Position numbers and translations under genes: made by a program
NCBI GenBank assembly: GCA_018828385.1
Contig: JAHJVE010000015.1
Location: forward strand, 62,001 to 126,000
Length of the DNA: 64,000 nucleotides
Reading direction: 5' to 3'
From: Gammaproteobacteria bacterium
Lineage (GTDB): Bacteria > Pseudomonadota > Gammaproteobacteria > Burkholderiales > Rhodocyclaceae
The notes under the pieces: model-generated
The model's input: the letters and a program-made list of their open reading frames with translations, nothing else
Database searches by the model: none
What the model was told of the DNA's origin: nothing
In this document: positions 27,324 through 35,768 of the stretch, in pieces
Layout of the letters: every line of letters begins with the position of its first letter
Numbering within the stretch: the first letter of the stretch is position 1

Positions 27324-27388
27324 GATTTAGTCTTCGCTGAAATTACAAATTCGCCAAATTTTATCCTGTAATTTCGCAAAACGACAAT

Positions 27389-27425
27389 AAAAAAAACCCG
27401 AGTCGCCTTCGCGCCCGGGTTTTTG
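27389..27425 (-). terminator. Rho-independent terminator of the peroxiredoxin gene
   Basis: A-run, AACCCG stem, Cys-rich loop region and CGGGTTTTTG. On the minus strand it follows the peroxiredoxin stop by about 35 bases and precedes the promoter region of the HTH-receiver gene. Confidence 0.75.
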
Positions 27426-27459
27426 TCGCAGATGCCCAGCCGGTGGGCTAATACGCGAG

Positions 27460-28059
27460 TTACAGCTTCTTGGCGTTCTTGGCCAGATAGGCGGCGACAC
27501 CCTCGGTCGACGCGGTCATGCCGGGCTTGCCCTTGTTCCAGCCGGCCGGGCAGACTTCGCCGTGCTCTTCGAAGAATTGCAGGGCATCGACCATGCGCAG
27601 CATTTCGTCGATGTTGCGGCCGAGCGGCAGCATGTTGACGACCTGGTGCATGACGACGCCGGTCTTGTCGATCAGGAAGGAGCCGCGCAGCGCAACGCCC
27701 GCCGCTTCGAGTTCGACGTCGTAGGCGCGGCAGATGTCGTGCTTGACGTCGGCAACCAGTGGGTAACCGACCTGGCCGATGCCACCGTCCTTGATGGCGG
27801 TGTTCTTCCAGGCCAGGTGGGTAAATTGGGAGTCGATGGAAACGCCGATGACTTCGACGCCGCGCTGCTTGAATTCTTCCAGGCGATGATCGAAGGCGAT
27901 CAGTTCGGACGGGCAGACGAAGGTGAAATCGAGCGGGTAGAAGAACAGGACAACGGGCTTGCCCTTGAAGGAGGAGAGCTTCAGTTCCTTGATTTCATTG
28001 TTGCCATATACGGCAGTGGCGGTGAAATCCGGGGCTTGCTTGCCAACGAGAACGGCCAT
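27460..28059 (-). CDS. Typical 2-Cys peroxiredoxin (AhpC/Prx1 type)
   Basis: 199 residues. Peroxidatic Cys49 is in [10 protein letters not shown] and the resolving Cys is in [15 protein letters not shown] near residue 170, so it is a typical 2-Cys enzyme that reduces H2O2 and alkyl hydroperoxides in the cytoplasm. I start at ATG 28059 because AAGGAG lies eight bases upstream and the usual N-terminus [12 protein letters not shown] begins there; an in-frame ATG at 28125 would add 22 residues. No ahpF or oxyR is adjacent, so its reductase is elsewhere. Confidence 0.95.
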   Translation of the reverse strand: MAVLVGKQAPDFTATAVYGNNEIKELKLSSFKGKPVVLFFYPLDFTFVCPSELIAFDHRLEEFKQRGVEVIGVSIDSQFTHLAWKNTAIKDGGIGQVGYPLVADVKHDICRAYDVELEAAGVALRGSFLIDKTGVVMHQVVNMLPLGRNIDEMLRMVDALQFFEEHGEVCPAGWNKGKPGMTASTEGVAAYLAKNAKKL

Positions 28060-28216
28060 GGGGAACTCCTTGTATTGATTAGTTTGCGGGTTGGGGAGGA
28101 AGGGGCAATTTAACGAAGCCGGCATGCCGTGTCAAACGGGTATTCCGGCCCGGAGAGGTGTGGCGGAAGGCGGCCGGGCTTGTCATGAAAGGCCGGGGCG
28201 CTGGCATAATCCGCTT

Positions 28217-28267
28217 ATGAAAATAATGATCGCCGAGGCGACTGGCGGAGGGGCCGGGAGATGCTGA
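28217..28267 (+). CDS. Possible 16-codon leader peptide before the Dab operon
   Basis: ATG 28217 opens a short frame (MKIMIAEATGGGAGRC) that ends with TGA 28265-28267, overlapping the start of the first antiporter gene at 28261. Such an arrangement can couple translation. There is no clear ribosome site for it, and the frame may be accidental. Confidence 0.2.
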   Translation: MKIMIAEATGGGAGRC

Positions 28268-29706
28268 AGGTGTTGGTTTTTCTGCCGGTCGTGGGAGCGC
28301 TCCTGCTCGCCGTGTTGCCGGTGCGTCGTGCCCTGCCGCTGTGGCAGGTGGCGATGGCCTTTGTGCTGGCCGCGCTGGGCTACTCGCTGTGGCTGGCCGG
28401 GCAGTTCGATGCGGCCGGGCCGGCGTTGCAGATGTTCGAAAGCCGGGCCTGGAATCGCCGGCTCGGCTCCTATTTTGCGCTCGGCGTCGACGGTATTTCG
28501 CTGGCCATGGTCCTGCTCACGGCGCTGCTCTCGATGATCGCCGTGCTCATGTCGCGGCGCATGGAGGCGGGGGCGCGGCTCTATTTCGTGCTGGTGCTGC
28601 TGCTCGAGTCGGCGATGTTTGGCGTCTTTACGGCGCGCGACTGGTCGCTGTTTTACGTGTTCTGGGAAGCGACGCTGCTCCCGCTGTTCTTTCTGATCGA
28701 CCGGCTGGGCGGGCCGAACCGGCAGCGGGCGGCGCTCAATTTCTTTTTGTATACGCTGGGCGGTTCGGTGTTCATGCTCGTCGCGCTGCTCTTTCTATAT
28801 GACGCGGCGCCCGGCCACAGTTTCGCCATGGCCGACATGGCCGAGGGCGGCCGTGGCCTGCCGCTCAATACCCAATTGCTGATCTTCGCCGGCTTCTTCA
28901 TCGGCTTCGGCGTCAAGATGCCGGTCTTTCCGCTGCACGGCTGGCTACCGCTGGCCCACGTCGAGGCGCCCAGTCCGGTGTCCATCCTGCTCTCCGGCGT
29001 GCTGCTCAAGATGGGCGCCTACGGACTGATCCGCGCCGCCGAAACATTGCCCGCCGCGCTGCTGGCGACGCAGGACTGGCTGGTCGTCATCGCCTTCATC
29101 AGTTTGCTTTACGGTGGCATCCTGGCCTGGCGCCAGCAGGATTTGAAAGCGATGGTTGCCTACTCGTCGATTTCGCACATGGGCATCGTGCTGCTCGGCA
29201 TCGCCACGCTCAATGTCACCGGCCTGACCGGCGCCGTCATGCAGATGGTGGCGCACGGCCTGACCGCCGGCTTGCTCTTCCTGATCGTTGGCTTGCTCTA
29301 CCAGCGCACGCATAGCCGCGATCTGGCCGATTACGGTTCGCTGCTCGGCAAGGCGCCGCGCTTTGCCTTCTTCACGGCTTTCGGCCTGCTCGCCGCCATC
29401 GGTCTGCCGGGCAGCGCCGGCTTCATTGCCGAACTGCATGCGCTGGTCGGCGGCTATCAGCGCTGGGGCGGCTGGGTGCTCATCCTGTGCCTGGCCATGC
29501 TCATCGGCGCCGCCTACAGCCTGCGCGTCATCGGCCGGCTATGCCTGAAAGGCCCGCCGATGGACCTGCTGCGCATGACCCGGTCGGAAACCGCAGCGGC
29601 CGGGATTCTGGCCGCATGCATCGTCGTTCTCGGCGTCTGGCCGGCGCCTTTGCTCGACCTGATCGCCGGCAGTGTCGGCCAGGTCGCCCGTCTGTTCGGG
29701 ACCTGA
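28261..29706 (+). CDS. Complex-I-type antiporter subunit (NuoM/ND4-like), first gene of the Dab operon
   Basis: 481 residues, about 14 membrane helices. The proton-channel residues of NuoM are kept: Glu in YVFWEATLLPLFFLI, Lys in GFGVKMPVFPLHGWLP, Lys in VLLKMGAYGLIR and Glu in FIAELHALVGG. No other Nuo genes are present, so it is not part of a respiratory complex I operon. It is separated by one base from dabA and belongs to a five-gene coupled cluster. Likely role: proton-conducting subunit powering vectorial bicarbonate/CO2 conversion by DabA, or cation/proton exchange. GGAGG lies about ten bases before ATG 28261. Confidence 0.88.
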   Translation: MLKVLVFLPVVGALLLAVLPVRRALPLWQVAMAFVLAALGYSLWLAGQFDAAGPALQMFESRAWNRRLGSYFALGVDGISLAMVLLTALLSMIAVLMSRRMEAGARLYFVLVLLLESAMFGVFTARDWSLFYVFWEATLLPLFFLIDRLGGPNRQRAALNFFLYTLGGSVFMLVALLFLYDAAPGHSFAMADMAEGGRGLPLNTQLLIFAGFFIGFGVKMPVFPLHGWLPLAHVEAPSPVSILLSGVLLKMGAYGLIRAAETLPAALLATQDWLVVIAFISLLYGGILAWRQQDLKAMVAYSSISHMGIVLLGIATLNVTGLTGAVMQMVAHGLTAGLLFLIVGLLYQRTHSRDLADYGSLLGKAPRFAFFTAFGLLAAIGLPGSAGFIAELHALVGGYQRWGGWVLILCLAMLIGAAYSLRVIGRLCLKGPPMDLLRMTRSETAAAGILAACIVVLGVWPAPLLDLIAGSVGQVARLFGT

Positions 29707-29707
29707 G

Positions 29708-32700
29708 ATGAACGCCGAAGACGACCTGCCCATCGGCGAGCGCCTGGCCCACTGGGTCGAGCATCTGACGCACGTCTTGCCGGCACAGGCGCCGATCCGC
29801 GATTTCGTGCACCACAACACCCTGCATGGCTTCCAGCAACTGCCCTTCGCCGAGGCGCTGTCGGCGGCCTCGGCGCTGACCGGGGCGACGGCCTGGTGGC
29901 CGGAAGCGAAATTCCGCGAGTGTCTGGCCAGCGGCCGGATCTGCGCCGACGACCTCAATGCTGCCCTCGACGATTTCGGCGTCGCCGATTTGGACGCCCC
30001 CGTGATCCGCGCCCTGAGCCGGCGCGACGTCCTGCTGGCCAGCCTGCTGGCCGGCAACGACGCGCCCGATGCCAGCCGTCTGGACTGGCTGCGACGCGAA
30101 ACGGCGCTGGCCGACGATTTCATTTTTGGCCATTTTTTCCGGTTGACCGTAGCAATGCCGGCCGCCGCCGATGCCCAGCCCTGGCAGGCGCTTGCCCAGG
30201 CGCGCTGGGCAGAACTCTGCGGCCGGGTCGGCAAAGCCTGGACCTGGCGCAGCCTGCTCGAACACCTGAGCGGCGAGGACGTGCTCGAGCGCGTGCGCAG
30301 CATCCTCCAGCGCCACCTCGCGGCGCATCTCGACCTCGGCGTCGCGGCCTGGCGCAACCCGGCGCAGAGGCTGGGCTTCTTCGCCGCCTGGCGGGCCAGC
30401 GCCGGTTTCGATCTGGCTTGGGAAATGGACGAGTTGCCCAATGTCCGCGACGAAATCCTCCACCTGCCGGACAGCCCGCTCGACGTCCTGCTCGAAGAAC
30501 TGCCGCGCCTGGTCGCCGACGAAAGCCTGTGGCCCGGCTACCTGCAGCGCCTGAGCCTCGAATTGCCCGGCTGGTCCGGCATGTTCCTGTGGCGCGAGCG
30601 CCATCCCGGGCGCGGCGACGGCACGCCGGTGGCCATGCTCGACTACCTCGCCGTGCGCGTCCTGCTCGAACGCCTGCTCAGCGACGACCTGCTGCGGCGG
30701 CTGACCGGCGGGCCGCTGCCTCTGGCTGATCTGCCCGAGCACTACGCCGCCCGTCCGGAAGAGTTTCTCGTCCGCGATGCACTGCACCAGGCCTGGCTGC
30801 CGGAAGAGCTGCAAGGCCGCGCCGCCGGCCTGGTCGATCAGGCCCGCCACGAGCACGTCGACGCCGAAGACTGGCGCCATCTGGCCGCCGCCATCGCCCC
30901 GGCCATGCTCGGCGCGCAGGCCGCCAACGCCGCCTGGCAACTGGCCTCCCTGAGCCGCCAACTCGGCCTGACGCCGGTCGACCTGGAAACCCTGAGCGGC
31001 GAAGAAGTCGCCGCCCTGCAAGCGTGCGCCGGTAGCCTGCGCGCCGAGCAGCGCAGCCAGATCTGGCTGCTCGCCTACGAACGCCATTACCGCCAACAGC
31101 TGTTTGCGGCGCTGACCGCCAACCATTCGCGCCAGGCCGCGCCAGCCACGCCATCGGCGCAGGTCGTCATGTGCATGGACGACCGCGAGGAGGGCACCCG
31201 TCGCCATCTCGAAGAAATCGCCCCGGACATTGTCACCTATGGCGCCGTCGGCTTCTTCGGCGTGCCGATTTACTGGCAAGGGGTGGACGATGCCGGCAAG
31301 ACGGCGCTCTGCCCGGTGGTCGTGCGGCCGACCCAACTCGTCTGCGAACAGGGCGTCGCCGGTGCCGAGATCGAACAAGAACAGCGGGCCGCCCGCCGCG
31401 AACGGCGCCTGCACTGGCGCGAACGTTTCTATCAGGCGACGCGCCGGCGCGCCGTGGCCGGTCCGATTCTGACCGCACTCGGCAGCCTGCCGGCGCTCGC
31501 TGCGCTGACCGCGGCGACCCTGGCCCCCGGCTGGTTTGCCGAAACGGCCCGGCGCTGGCGCGAGCAATACGACGGCCGGCTGGCCACCCGCCTGGTCCTG
31601 ACCGCCGAGCGGAAAATCGAGGCGACGCCCGAACAGCCGCAGCTGGGCCTGACCGACAGCGAACAGATCAAGTACGTCGAAGAGTTCCTGCGCATGATTG
31701 GCCTGACCGCCCATTTTGCCCCGCTCATTCTCATGCTCGGCCACGGCTCGGGCAGCAGCAACAATCCGCACCTCTCGGCCTACGATTGCGGCGCCTGCTC
31801 GGGCAAACACGGCGGGCCGAATGCGCGGATCTTCGCGGCGATGGCCAATCGCCCCGAGGTACGCGCCGGGCTGGCTCAGCGCGGCCTGCTGATTCCCGAA
31901 AGCACCTGGTTCGTCGCCGCCGAGCACAACACCTGCGACGACGGCGTCGAGTGGTACGACCTCGACACCGTGCCGGAACGCTTCCACGCGGCGCTCGACA
32001 CGCTGCTGGCCCAGGTCGGCGAAGCCTGCCGGGCGCATGCGGCAGAGCGCTGTCGCCGCCTGGCCTCGGCGCCAGTCCGGCCAACGCCGTGGAAAGCCCG
32101 CCAGCACATGCTCGGCCGGGCCAGCGACATTTCCCAGGCCCGGCCGGAACTCGGCCACGCCAACAACGCCGCGGCTTTCATCGGCCGGCGTGAGATGAGT
32201 CGCGGCCTCTTCCTCGACCGCCGCGTCTTCCTCATTTCCTACGACCCGACGGGGGATGACGACGGCGCCATCGTCGAAGACATCCTGCTCGCCGCCGGCC
32301 CGGTCGGCGCCGGCATCGCCCTCGAATACTATTTCTCGACGGTGGACAACGAACGTTTCGGCTGCGGCTCGAAAATCACCCATAACATCACCGGCCTGTT
32401 CGGCGTCATGGAAGGCGCCGACTCCGACCTGCGGACCGGCCTGCCCTGGCAGATGGTCGAAATCCACGAGCCGATGCGCCTGCTCGTCGTCGTCGAACAG
32501 ACCACGGAGCGCCTGACCGCCATTCTCAATCGCCAGCCGCCGTTGCAGGAACTGATCAACAACGAATGGATCGTTTTGGCCGCAAAATCGCCGTCGACCG
32601 CTGCAATTCAACTTTACTGCCCACGCCGCGGCTGGCTGCCGTGGACCGGTTCGTCCGTGCTGCCGCAGGTTGCCCATTCGGCCGACTGGTTTGCCGGTGA

Positions 32701-32746
32701 GTCGGAAGCGCTGGCACCGGCGATCATTCTCGGAGGCGTTCGATGA
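29708..32746 (+). CDS. dabA: DabA (DUF2309/UPF0753), putative inorganic carbon transporter subunit
   Basis: 1012 residues from ATG 29708. DabA is the beta-carbonic-anhydrase-like subunit of the DAB dissolved-inorganic-carbon pump. The zinc site known from Halothiobacillus DabA (Cys, Asp, His, Cys with 15 residues between the last two) is intact: Cys489 and Asp491 in MCMDDREEG, His679 in LGHGSGSSN and Cys694 in AYDCGACSGKHGG. The N-terminal family signature is RDFVHHNTLHGFQQLPF. It is longer than the Halothiobacillus protein. Two segments are encoded by copies of the dispersed repeat (residues about 137-150 and 955-967). It is coupled to antiporter genes on both sides (one-base gap and ATGA overlap). 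The activity is inferred from family. Confidence 0.9.
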   Translation: MNAEDDLPIGERLAHWVEHLTHVLPAQAPIRDFVHHNTLHGFQQLPFAEALSAASALTGATAWWPEAKFRECLASGRICADDLNAALDDFGVADLDAPVIRALSRRDVLLASLLAGNDAPDASRLDWLRRETALADDFIFGHFFRLTVAMPAAADAQPWQALAQARWAELCGRVGKAWTWRSLLEHLSGEDVLERVRSILQRHLAAHLDLGVAAWRNPAQRLGFFAAWRASAGFDLAWEMDELPNVRDEILHLPDSPLDVLLEELPRLVADESLWPGYLQRLSLELPGWSGMFLWRERHPGRGDGTPVAMLDYLAVRVLLERLLSDDLLRRLTGGPLPLADLPEHYAARPEEFLVRDALHQAWLPEELQGRAAGLVDQARHEHVDAEDWRHLAAAIAPAMLGAQAANAAWQLASLSRQLGLTPVDLETLSGEEVAALQACAGSLRAEQRSQIWLLAYERHYRQQLFAALTANHSRQAAPATPSAQVVMCMDDREEGTRRHLEEIAPDIVTYGAVGFFGVPIYWQGVDDAGKTALCPVVVRPTQLVCEQGVAGAEIEQEQRAARRERRLHWRERFYQATRRRAVAGPILTALGSLPALAALTAATLAPGWFAETARRWREQYDGRLATRLVLTAERKIEATPEQPQLGLTDSEQIKYVEEFLRMIGLTAHFAPLILMLGHGSGSSNNPHLSAYDCGACSGKHGGPNARIFAAMANRPEVRAGLAQRGLLIPESTWFVAAEHNTCDDGVEWYDLDTVPERFHAALDTLLAQVGEACRAHAAERCRRLASAPVRPTPWKARQHMLGRASDISQARPELGHANNAAAFIGRREMSRGLFLDRRVFLISYDPTGDDDGAIVEDILLAAGPVGAGIALEYYFSTVDNERFGCGSKITHNITGLFGVMEGADSDLRTGLPWQMVEIHEPMRLLVVVEQTTERLTAILNRQPPLQELINNEWIVLAAKSPSTAAIQLYCPRRGWLPWTGSSVLPQVAHSADWFAGESEALAPAIILGGVR
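30117..30156 (-). repeat. Dispersed repeat, copy 7, inside dabA
   Basis: Plus-strand reading ATTTCATTTTTGGCC, ATTTTTT, CCGGTTGACCGTAGCAAT. Almost identical to the intergenic copies and in frame, encoding FIFGHFFRLTVAM. This is the best-preserved intragenic copy. I cannot tell by eye whether it adds length to DabA. Confidence 0.9.
32571..32608 (-). repeat. Dispersed repeat, diverged copy 8, near the dabA 3' end
   Basis: On the minus strand AATTGCAGCGGTCGAC, GGCG, ATTTTG, CGGCC, AAAACGA. The core differs at two or three bases, but both A/T tracts keep their spacing. In frame, encoding WIVLAAKSPSTAAIQ. Confidence 0.5.
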
Positions 32747-34269
32747 TCCCGCTGCTTGCCAACCTGCCCGAATGGATCTGGCTAGTCCCCGTCCTGCCAC
32801 TGGTCGCCGTCGTCATCAACGCCGCCCGCGTCCTGCTCGGCACGGCCACCGGCGATGCCGCCGAGCCGCTGACCGCCCGGCTGTCGTCGCTGGCCGCTTT
32901 CGGCGGGCTGGCGCTGATGCTCGCCATCGACGCCCTGGCCCTCATCGATGCGCCGCCCGGCCACCTTCGTCTCGCTCACTGGTTCGGCAACGGCAACTGG
33001 GAGGCGACCTTCTCCTTCATGCTCGACCCGCTGTCGCTCACACTGGGCACGCTGACGGCGCTGATCGGCTGGCTGGTCATCCGCTTTTCGGCCAACTATC
33101 TGCACCGCGAGGCCGGCTTCCACCGTTTCTTCATCGGCCTCAGTTTCTTCCTGGCCGGCATCCAGATCGTGCTGCTCGCCGGCAACGGGCTGCTCGCCTT
33201 CGTCGGCTGGGAAATGTGCGGCGTCTCATCCTTCCTGCTTATCGGCTACGCCTGGCACCGGCCGGTAGCGACGGGCAATGCGCTGTTCGCCTTCATCACC
33301 AACCGCGGCGGCGACGCCGGTTTCCTGCTTGCCCTCGGCCTGGCCGCGACATGGCTCGGCGGTTTCGAATGGACACTGCTCTCGAAAGCCTCCCAGATCA
33401 GCGTCGTCAATGACCGGCTGCTGGTCGTCGGCTTCGTCATCGCGGCGCTTGCCAAGTCGGCGCAACTGCCTTTCTCGGCGTGGATCACCAAGGCGCTCGA
33501 AGGACCGACGCCATCGTCAGCCATCTTCTACGGCGCGGTCATGGTCCATGCCGGCGTCTATCTCATGCTGCGTCTCGAGCCGCTGCTCGTCCAGGTCCCG
33601 GACGTCATGTTCGGCCTCGTCGTCGCCGGTGCGCTGACGGCCATCTACGCCTGGCTGTGTGGTCTGGTGCAGACCGACGTCAAGTCGGCGCTGATCTTCG
33701 CGACGTTGTTCCAGGTCTCGCTGATGTTCGTCGCCATCGGCCTCGGCTGGACGACGCTGGCCCTCGTTCATCTCTGCCTGCATGCCGGCTGGCGGGTCTG
33801 GCAGTTCCTCATCGCCCCGTCGTGGCTGGTCGTCACCCGCGAGCGGCCGCCACCGCCGCCGGCCTGGCTGCGCAACAACCAGTTGCTGTACACCGCCGCC
33901 CTGCAACGTTTCTGGCTCGACAAGCTGGCCGATACCTTGTTCGTCCAGCCGACGGCCTCCTTCTCGCGCGACGCGCACGCTTTCGAGGAGCATTTTATTG
34001 ACCACGCCATCGGTCAGCCGGGGCAGGGCAAGGCGGTCCATGCCGACCGTCCGCTGGTCGTTGCCGACGGCCTGCCCGGGCGTCTGCTGGCCTGGGCCTC
34101 GGATGTCCTGCAACGCATCGAATACCGGCTGCTCCTGCGCGGCAAGGGCGGCACGGCCGAAAAGCTCATGCACCGGGCCGGCGCCTACCTGCGCACCCTG
34201 GAAAACCTGCTCGAACAGCCGCGCTACCTCATGATGGCCGTGATGGCGACTTTCGTGGTGATTCTATGA
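32743..34269 (+). CDS. NuoL/MrpA-like antiporter subunit, best candidate for DabB
   Basis: 508 residues, start overlapping the dabA stop (ATGA). The NuoL/DabB signature is clear: FVGWEMCGVSSFLLIGYAW, then AKSAQLPFSAWITKALEGP and SAIFYGAVMVHAGVYLMLR, with the channel Glu and Lys kept. It is shorter than respiratory NuoL (about 610) and lacks its long lateral helix, as expected for DabB. The C-terminal third is charged with a final hydrophobic helix. DabB forms the membrane complex with DabA; adjacency and length support this assignment. Its own stop overlaps the next gene. Confidence 0.87.
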   Translation: MIPLLANLPEWIWLVPVLPLVAVVINAARVLLGTATGDAAEPLTARLSSLAAFGGLALMLAIDALALIDAPPGHLRLAHWFGNGNWEATFSFMLDPLSLTLGTLTALIGWLVIRFSANYLHREAGFHRFFIGLSFFLAGIQIVLLAGNGLLAFVGWEMCGVSSFLLIGYAWHRPVATGNALFAFITNRGGDAGFLLALGLAATWLGGFEWTLLSKASQISVVNDRLLVVGFVIAALAKSAQLPFSAWITKALEGPTPSSAIFYGAVMVHAGVYLMLRLEPLLVQVPDVMFGLVVAGALTAIYAWLCGLVQTDVKSALIFATLFQVSLMFVAIGLGWTTLALVHLCLHAGWRVWQFLIAPSWLVVTRERPPPPPAWLRNNQLLYTAALQRFWLDKLADTLFVQPTASFSRDAHAFEEHFIDHAIGQPGQGKAVHADRPLVVADGLPGRLLAWASDVLQRIEYRLLLRGKGGTAEKLMHRAGAYLRTLENLLEQPRYLMMAVMATFVVIL

Positions 34270-35768
34270 CCAGCGGCCTGAGCGAAATTTTCTGGACCGA
34301 GCAGGCCAGCCTGCCGCTGCTCCTTGCCCTGCAACTGTTGCCGCTGCTCGGCGCGGCCGTGGTCTATGCGCTCAACGAGCGACGTACCGGCGTCACGCTC
34401 GGCAAGGTCTTCGCGCTCGGTGAACTGCTGCTCTGCATCGTCGCCGTCAGCCACATCAACCCGACCCTGCCCGCCCTGCAACTGGCTGAACGCTTCGCGC
34501 CGCTGGCCTACCACGTCGCGGTCGACGGCCTGAGCCTGCTCTTGTTGCTGCTCGTCGCGCTGCTCACTTTGCTCATGACGCTCTACGGCATGAGCCGCGG
34601 CATGATCTCGCCGGGCCGGCTGTTTGCCGTGCTGCTGCTGGCCGAGGCCGGGCTGGTCGGGATGCTGGTCACGGTCAACGTGGCGTGGTTCGCCGCCTTC
34701 TCGGCCCTCGAGTTGTGGTCTGTGGTTTATCTGTTGCGGCGCTGGGCCTCGTCGCGGGCCGAAATCCTCGCCTTGTCCCGCTTCGTCCAGTATCAGGCTT
34801 TCGGCTGGGTGCTCTTCGCGGCCGGTTGCCTGGTCCTCGGCTGGGGCCACGCCGAGGCTACGGGTGGCCGGTGGAGCTTCGACCTGTTCGACCTGGTCGG
34901 TGCCATTCCGGTCGGCAAGTTCCAGACGGCCGCCTTCTACCTGCTGTTCTACGGGCTGGCCGTGCGCACACCGCTCTTCCCGCTGCATGGCTGGCTGCCC
35001 AACATGGCGCAGCACGGCCTGATCGCCGTCGCCCCGGCGCTCATGGTCGGCGTCAAGGTCGGCATCTACGGCATGATGCGTTTCGTCCTGCCGCTCACGC
35101 CGGCGGCGGTCGAAACCTGGCAGCCCTACGTCGTCGGTTTCGCCATGGCCGGGGTCTTCTTCACGGCGGCGCTGGCCTTCCAGCAGAGCAACCTGCGTCG
35201 CCTGCTGGCTTTTGCCGTAGTCAGCCACACCAGCCTGCTCGTCATCGGCCTGTTCAGCCTGCACGAGTCGGGCATCCAGGGCGCCATGCTGCTCGCCGCC
35301 AACTTCGGGCTGGCGGTGACCGGTATGTGGTTCATCGTCGGCTTTGTTTTTAGGCGCACCGGGACGACCGAATTGCATGAGCTTTCCGGCCTGTTCGAGC
35401 GCATTCCCTTCCTCGCCATCGCTTTCCTGACTTTCGGTCTGGCCATCGTCGGCATGCCCGGCACGCCGGGTTTCGATGCCGCTCACCTGATTCTCGAAGC
35501 CTCCATCGACCAATTCGGTGCGCTGCCGACTGTGGCGACCGCTCTCGGCAACGTTGCGGCGGCCGGCTTCCTGCTCTGGGCTTTCCAGCGGGCTTTCTTG
35601 TCGCAGGCGAAAGCCGGCGGCCACGATGTCGACCGCACCTTGCCGATGGAATACGTCGTCTGCGGCATCGCGCTGGCCGCCATGCTGGCCATCGGCTTCT
35701 TCACCGAACCCTGGCTCTACCTGACAGAAACGGCCAGCCAGGCGGCCGCGGCGAGGTTCGTGCGATGA
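34266..35768 (+). CDS. NuoM/NuoN-like antiporter subunit with altered channel residues
   Basis: 500 residues, about 14 helices. It has the proton_antipo family pattern VRTPLFPLHGWLPNMAQHG and MVGVKVGIYGMMRF. Compared with the subunits at 28.3 and 35.8 kb, the first conserved Lys is Arg (AVRTPLFPLH), and the C-terminal Glu is lost (GTPGFDAAHLILE where others have a GE or AE pair). Glu in FSALELWSVVYLL is kept. Proton flow through this subunit may therefore be reduced or modified. The start and stop each overlap the neighbouring genes by four bases. Confidence 0.85.
   Translation: MTSGLSEIFWTEQASLPLLLALQLLPLLGAAVVYALNERRTGVTLGKVFALGELLLCIVAVSHINPTLPALQLAERFAPLAYHVAVDGLSLLLLLLVALLTLLMTLYGMSRGMISPGRLFAVLLLAEAGLVGMLVTVNVAWFAAFSALELWSVVYLLRRWASSRAEILALSRFVQYQAFGWVLFAAGCLVLGWGHAEATGGRWSFDLFDLVGAIPVGKFQTAAFYLLFYGLAVRTPLFPLHGWLPNMAQHGLIAVAPALMVGVKVGIYGMMRFVLPLTPAAVETWQPYVVGFAMAGVFFTAALAFQQSNLRRLLAFAVVSHTSLLVIGLFSLHESGIQGAMLLAANFGLAVTGMWFIVGFVFRRTGTTELHELSGLFERIPFLAIAFLTFGLAIVGMPGTPGFDAAHLILEASIDQFGALPTVATALGNVAAAGFLLWAFQRAFLSQAKAGGHDVDRTLPMEYVVCGIALAAMLAIGFFTEPWLYLTETASQAAAARFVR

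Noticed and set aside
28180-28210. TTGTCA and CATAAT as a sigma-70 promoter of the Dab operon
   Set aside because: The spacing is 19 bases and the -10 is weak; not strong enough to annotate.
29528-32800. Very long minus-strand open frame of about 1090 codons opposite dabA
   Set aside because: It is the antisense shadow of dabA and is Gly/Arg/Gln-rich without recognisable domains.
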